From Cladocopium goreaui (lineage: Eukaryota > Sar > Dinophyceae > Suessiales > Symbiodiniaceae), in NCBI GenBank assembly GCA_947184155.2, contig CAMXCT020003190.1, positions 276,001 to 340,000 of the forward strand: a stretch of DNA of 64,000 bases. The letters run 5' to 3'. The notes under the pieces are model-generated. The model did not search any database. It was not told the DNA's origin and saw only the letters and a list, made by a program, of their open reading frames with translations. Positions 60,268 through 64,000 of the stretch are shown in pieces; the first letter of the stretch is position 1, and every line of letters begins with the position of its first letter. The translations under genes and the position numbers were made by a program.

Positions 60268-60359
60268 CGGGAAAGGCTCCAGCACGTGGTTGATGACCAG
60301 CAGGAGTCCCATCATCTTCGAAATTTCAAACCTCGGCCAGACCAGACATCCGAAAAAAA
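60268..60359 (-). CDS. candidate exon, membrane-like, strand ambiguous
   Basis: After ACCAACCCAG| the minus strand reads FFGCLVWPRFEISKMMGLLL then VINHVLEPFP, ending at TTCCCG|GTAACA. Third positions are almost all G/C and both borders are good. Plus is open for 97 codons (60,193-60,486), reading GNPGCYRERLQHVVDDQQES, so one of the two is a shadow. Confidence 0.55.
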
Positions 60360-60576
60360 CTGGGTTGGTAATGGCCGAGTTTCTGGGCAACACATGACAA
60401 TCCACAACAATTTGGCCAATGAGCTTTCAAAACTAAATCTCAATATGTCAAAAACAAACGTGGATGCACTACGTTCTAACATATGAGACCTTATCGTGGT
60501 AAGCCAACCGTAAACTGTCCCATATTATCCATAAACCGTTGGGAAACAACCGCTGTCCGAGATTGAGTTCTTGCAG

Positions 60577-60654
60577 GGTCAAAACTCTGGCACCTTGGTG
60601 ACCCCAGAATCGCTGGCGAATGGGGATTCATCCCCCTTGAGTATAATGGGCTAA
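60577..60654 (+). CDS. candidate 3' exon
   Basis: After TTGAGTTCTTGCAG| the plus strand reads GQNSGTLVTPESLANGDSSP then LSIMG and stops. Confidence 0.55.
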   Translation, partial: GQNSGTLVTPESLANGDSSPLSIMG

Positions 60655-61178
60655 TAGGTTTGCTAGGGTCAAAACATGGTGATGGTATGTGGTTGACAAA
60701 TGTCTACGGTTTATGTGTGGTTTATGGTCATCCATCCCATATAAATCCCCAGAAATGGATTGATGACCATCCGATCCGCCAGGGCATACAATTTTATACA
60801 TGTCAGCTTTTGACCATGGCTCATAAATTACTGGCTGAATTAAATAATGATTCACGAACCGGAAAAAATAGCTGAAACCATCGGATGACCGTTGACCTCA
60901 GGGATTACTAGAGATATTTTGAGGTTTTCTAATCTGGGGACCACAAGAAATAGTAGGATTTGACCATAGTAGGTTCCCCAATCGTAGGCTTTAGTAGGTT
61001 CCCCATAGATGGGGAAATGATCTTCAGCAAATCAAGGAAAATCCCGGGATTTACAACCGGGCTGGATGATTTTTCAGGTTCCACGACAGGCCCAGAAAAA
61101 AACACACCTCCAAATGGTCCAAAGAAACTATTGCTGTGGTGATTTAGGGAAATAGACATACAGGAAACCTGTAAGGTT

Positions 61179-61592
61179 GTGCAACTCAGCCTGACAAACT
61201 GGGTTAGGTCCTACACATCACTTTCCAGCAACGTCACATCTGCCCAGTCACATGATACTGGCGTACTCAGAGTCGAGATAATCCTCAGGAGCTGTGTGCG
61301 TGGTGCCCTGGTATGTGATGCTGGTGTACGGGTCAAAACCCTAGTACCAAGTGAAAATATGCGAGAATCAAAGTTGCCGGCATTTGATATTCATTCCCTA
61401 AAATGTGGTGTTTTGGGTTTTGACTCATCTGCGAATGATTCGTTGATTGTTTCAACCCCCCAGGAGAAAGAGAAAACCACCTGCTTAGCAATCCTGGTTC
61501 TGAAAATCCCTTGGCTGGATTTGTTTGATGGATGGCCAGCATCAGAGAAATCACACATGGAACTGAAGATTGCCAAAGTCTATACCGTTTAG
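61179..61592 (+). CDS. 137-codon ORF
   Basis: Reads QLSLTNWVRSYTSLSSNVTS, LRVEIILRSCVRGALVCDAG, VLGFDSSANDSLIVSTPQEK, LAILVLKIPWLDLFDGWPAS and stops. Long for this composition; beta-rich in places. A 140-codon minus frame (61,333-61,755) overlaps. No domain recognised. Confidence 0.5.
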   Translation: MQLSLTNWVRSYTSLSSNVTSAQSHDTGVLRVEIILRSCVRGALVCDAGVRVKTLVPSENMRESKLPAFDIHSLKCGVLGFDSSANDSLIVSTPQEKEKTTCLAILVLKIPWLDLFDGWPASEKSHMELKIAKVYTV

Positions 61593-61901
61593 AGCAACTG
61601 GAAACATTCGAAAACTCATGGCTGATGGTCATATAATCATATATGATCTCCTGAAAGACCTGTTTCCCTGGATCGGTCATGAGGCTGCGTATGATTCTAC
61701 AGTTGCATGGCAAACGATGCGGGATCGACCATAAACGATGGTCATAATGAACCATGCCCGGTGATCAGCCATTTGGGGCCGAATCTATATATTATGTATA
61801 AAATCAAGTAGGAATGGTTCATGATTGTGGGTCTCCCATTGGTGATTGCCAACCAACAATTTATTTACGCAACATGTCTCTACATCCCAAGAAATTTGCA
61901 G

Positions 61902-62009
61902 GATACTACCGTAAGAATCCTGAAAGCCTTCCGTCAGCAAAACAAGCAGAAATCGCATCAACCAGGCAGTACTCTATCCGCATCCATCAAATTCCCCAAT
62001 GATTTTTGA
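61902..62009 (+). CDS. possible exon
   Basis: After AGAAATTTGCAG| one frame reads TVRILKAFRQQNKQKSHQPG then STLSASIKFPNDF and stops; a second frame (NPESLPSAKQAEIASTRQYS) is open. Confidence 0.4.
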   Translation, partial: DTTVRILKAFRQQNKQKSHQPGSTLSASIKFPNDF

Positions 62010-62325
62010 AATGTAAAGAAGCATCTATTGAACAAAATTACTTATCTAATTCTGGCGGAATAAGTATCTCAATAAATAATCAACAGGTTTGGGGGATGAT
62101 ATGCATTACTCGGCATATATATATATATACATGTGTATACATGTGTAAATATATATACATATGTATACCCATTTAATTATATATAATATGAGCAATTAAG
62201 TTGGATCCCTAAGATAGTTTGTCGCATACCATCACTGTTGGAGAAAAAAAAAACGCCATTCATATCCATGAAAATATCATAGTCACATATCCCATTATTA
62301 CTTTCTCTCTCTCTCTCTCTATCAC

Positions 62326-62447
62326 CTTCTCGAAGAGATCAGCTATGAGGCGAGAAGAAAAGAACACCGCACCCCAAGGGTAGACAGCAGTGTCAGCCAA
62401 GGGTATCACCAAACTGCTCCATTTCTCCAACCCATTTACCCAGTAGG
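62326..62447 (-). CDS. strong candidate exon
   Basis: After TATATTATAG| the minus strand reads YWVNGLEKWSSLVIPLADTA, VYPWGAVFFSSRLIADLFEK and ends at GAGAAG|GTGATA. Forty codons; mixed hydrophobic, possibly membrane-associated. Family not recognised. Confidence 0.7.
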
Positions 62448-62535
62448 CTATAATATATCGATGAAAAAAGGCTATACATATACGTACCTGGGTTTACTGC
62501 ATATATCTATCATGGCATATCTGAAAATAAGCTAC

Positions 62536-62639
62536 CCCCAGTCCATCTGGTTTGAAAGCTCCAAGGCCTTCAGACCCAAGCGGCCCGCACCACTTCCATC
62601 AACCAGCGCAGCTTCACGATTCGCACCAGACCTCATACT
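62536..62639 (-). CDS. candidate exon
   Basis: After GGGTAGCCAG| the minus strand reads SMRSGANREAALVDGSGAGR then LGLKALELSNQMDW, ending at CTGGGG|GTAGCT. Plus is open too (SKAFRPKRPAPLPSTSAASR). Confidence 0.55.
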
Positions 62640-62838
62640 CTGGCTACCCTCATGGTGAAGTCAAAGGTACATTGCTTGAATCAAAGGCGTTAAAAAACAA
62701 TAATGTGGGTAAACCAATAATAAGTCACCCCATTTTTGATGGTTTATACCGCCTATTTATGGTGATTTGGGGGATGGTTTATTATTGTTTTAACAACATT
62801 AGGAACAGTTTTTAACAAATTATCAACTTCAATGGAGG

Positions 62839-63054
62839 ATGCTGCCTTGGTTTTGCTTATGCGCCTACGATTGCGTGCATTTTCTAGGTGCAGAATGCAG
62901 TTTGGCCATGCATGCCCCCCCCCTTCCCGCCATGGTGCGGGTTAACCGGAAGGCACGTAGAGCCCTCCTGAGTCATGCAGTGCGGTATGCAACGAATATT
63001 GCTTGGTGGATTCAACCCGGCCCCCCCCTCCCCCAGAAAAAGAGGCTGGTATAA
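62839..63054 (+). CDS. candidate ORF
   Basis: 72 codons; the second half reads MVRVNRKARRALLSHAVRYA then TNIAWWIQPGPPLPQKKRLV and stops. Basic; no family recognised. Confidence 0.45.
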   Translation: MLPWFCLCAYDCVHFLGAECSLAMHAPPLPAMVRVNRKARRALLSHAVRYATNIAWWIQPGPPLPQKKRLV

Positions 63055-63264
63055 AAATGACTCATCATCAAAACACATGAAAACCACCTTCCAGGTCAAT
63101 GGACAGCATATTATCAATAATATCTATCTTGAAAATGGATGATGACAACTTCCACACTCAGAGAAACATCTCTGTTGCACAATATATAAACATATATATG
63201 TATATATATTATTAATAATGATTACAGTAATCATTAATTAGAATTTATTAGTCCATATTCTATC

Positions 63265-63405
63265 ATGGGTCATGATGGCATTTCCTCTTGCAAACTGGTC
63301 ATGACTGAACTCACTGTTGAAGGTCGCAGGCCGCAGGCAGTGACCGTCAAAATCGTCAAATCATATTTGGTCCAGGCACACCAAGGACCACTTAACCCAT
63401 CCTAA
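63265..63405 (+). CDS. small ORF, strand ambiguous
   Basis: MGHDGISSCKLVMTELTVEG, RRPQAVTVKIVKSYLVQAHQ and on to a stop, 46 codons. On minus, FDDFDGHCLRPATFN ends at TTCAACA|GTGAGT, a consensus donor. Confidence 0.4.
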   Translation: MGHDGISSCKLVMTELTVEGRRPQAVTVKIVKSYLVQAHQGPLNPS

Positions 63406-63751
63406 GCCCAGGTACAGCAACCTTGCTTCTTGGAAACCATTGCCAGTGGAAAGCAGAGAGACCATCCTTTGTGTGGAATGGTGTGGATTCTCCGTTTCCA
63501 GGAACGGTAAAAATGTGGTCACACTGTGAGCCAGGGGGGAGATTGTGGGCACTCCCAACACTGGCGGGGCGGAAAGCAATTCTGGAAGGGGAAATAACAA
63601 GTACTATCTAAAACAGCTAAGTATAGCGCCAACTGTGAAATTGAAGTGAATTAAGGCTCAAATGTTTGAGGGTAGAAACTCCTGTGCAACAAAACGCATT
63701 CCCCTATCTTACTATTTATAAGTTCTACTTCAGGATATATAAGGCACATAC

Positions 63752-63826
63752 CCAAGCGAGGTGAGCCACAACTGGAAAAACTGCTGAGCAGTACCAGTCA
63801 AATTGTGTAGCATCACCAGGCTGAAG
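63752..63826 (-). CDS. strong candidate exon
   Basis: After ATGCACCTTGCAG| the minus strand reads FSLVMLHNLTGTAQQFFQLW then LTSLG, ending at CGCTTGG|GTATGT. Excellent borders on both sides. Confidence 0.65.
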
Positions 63827-63948
63827 CTGCAAGGTGCATTCGCTCAACCACTAGGGTTGCGGTTAGCATATAGCTGATAGCTTGCGCAAACGTGGAGCGA
63901 TCATGACGGTTGTCCTGGCATGTCCTGACTACCTCTCAATCTGACCTA

Positions 63949-64000
63949 TACCATCTGGATCCATCTGGTCATTTAACAGTTCGCCATGGAAAGATCCACC
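63949..64000. mobile_element. family A' MITE cut by the window end
   Basis: TA-CCATCTGGATCCATCTGGTC then ATTTAACAGTTCGCCATGG; an internal duplication of CCATCTGG. The right end lies outside. Confidence 0.75.

Noticed and set aside
1..64000. tRNA, rRNA, CRISPR or phage-like features
   Set aside because: No cloverleaf with conserved boxes, no rRNA core words, no regularly spaced identical repeats with unique spacers, no prokaryotic gene organisation.

Overview
This window is nuclear DNA from an intron-rich eukaryote, most likely a dinoflagellate (Symbiodiniaceae or a related Suessiales lineage). No rRNA, tRNA, prokaryotic operon, CRISPR array or virus-like cassette is visible. Coding sequence is scattered as short, GC-richer, stop-free patches of about 50-200 bp with GT..AG-like (possibly some GC/GA) borders, separated by AT-rich introns and spacers. 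Those spacers are packed with microsatellites, satellites and dozens of small terminal-inverted-repeat (TIR) elements. The dinoflagellate call rests on three things: this architecture; a degenerate transposon ORF near 18.5-19.3 kb that resembles, from memory, a family very abundant in Symbiodinium gene predictions; and TIR elements whose ends contain splice motifs, as described for dinoflagellate introners. No spliced-leader relic was found.

Layout. 0-15.7 kb: mostly minus-strand exons of one or several multi-exon genes with membrane-like and coiled-coil stretches, interrupted by a 40-bp repeat block, a 24-bp octapeptide-coding repeat array (8.2-8.75 kb) and many MITEs. 15.8-17.3 kb: a 513-bp TIR element and two tandem repeat blocks. 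17.6-23.4 kb: plus-strand exons; here a 3.1-kb TIR element (18,078-21,203) has split an open frame that would otherwise run about 245 codons. 23.8-28 kb: a well-marked run of minus-strand exons. 28-34.8 kb: mainly plus-strand exons, MITEs and G-rich blocks. 35.1-40.1 kb: a satellite of about 15 copies of a ~286-bp unit. 40.3-48 kb: short exons on both strands. 49.3-50.5 kb: a giant CTAT microsatellite. 50.6-64 kb: exons on both strands, an AT-rich putative element (51.45-53.1 kb), a diverged tandem duplication (55.3-56.45 kb) and more MITEs.

The most interesting system is the MITE population. Three families (TIRs starting CCCTCTGGT, CTGGTTGGTGG and CTGGTGCTTAG) sit between TA target duplications, so each end carries a CTG|GT donor-like or ACCAG| acceptor-like motif. 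At several loci an open exon frame runs flush into an element end, as expected of introner-type intron gain or of recent insertion into coding sequence.

Limits. Exons were called by eye from open frame, GC-rich third codon positions and splice-like borders. Most are too short to be certain, both strands are often open, and exon-to-exon phase could rarely be proved. Each CDS entry is a candidate exon or exon-bearing ORF, not a whole gene. Few products could be recognised and none was checked against a database.
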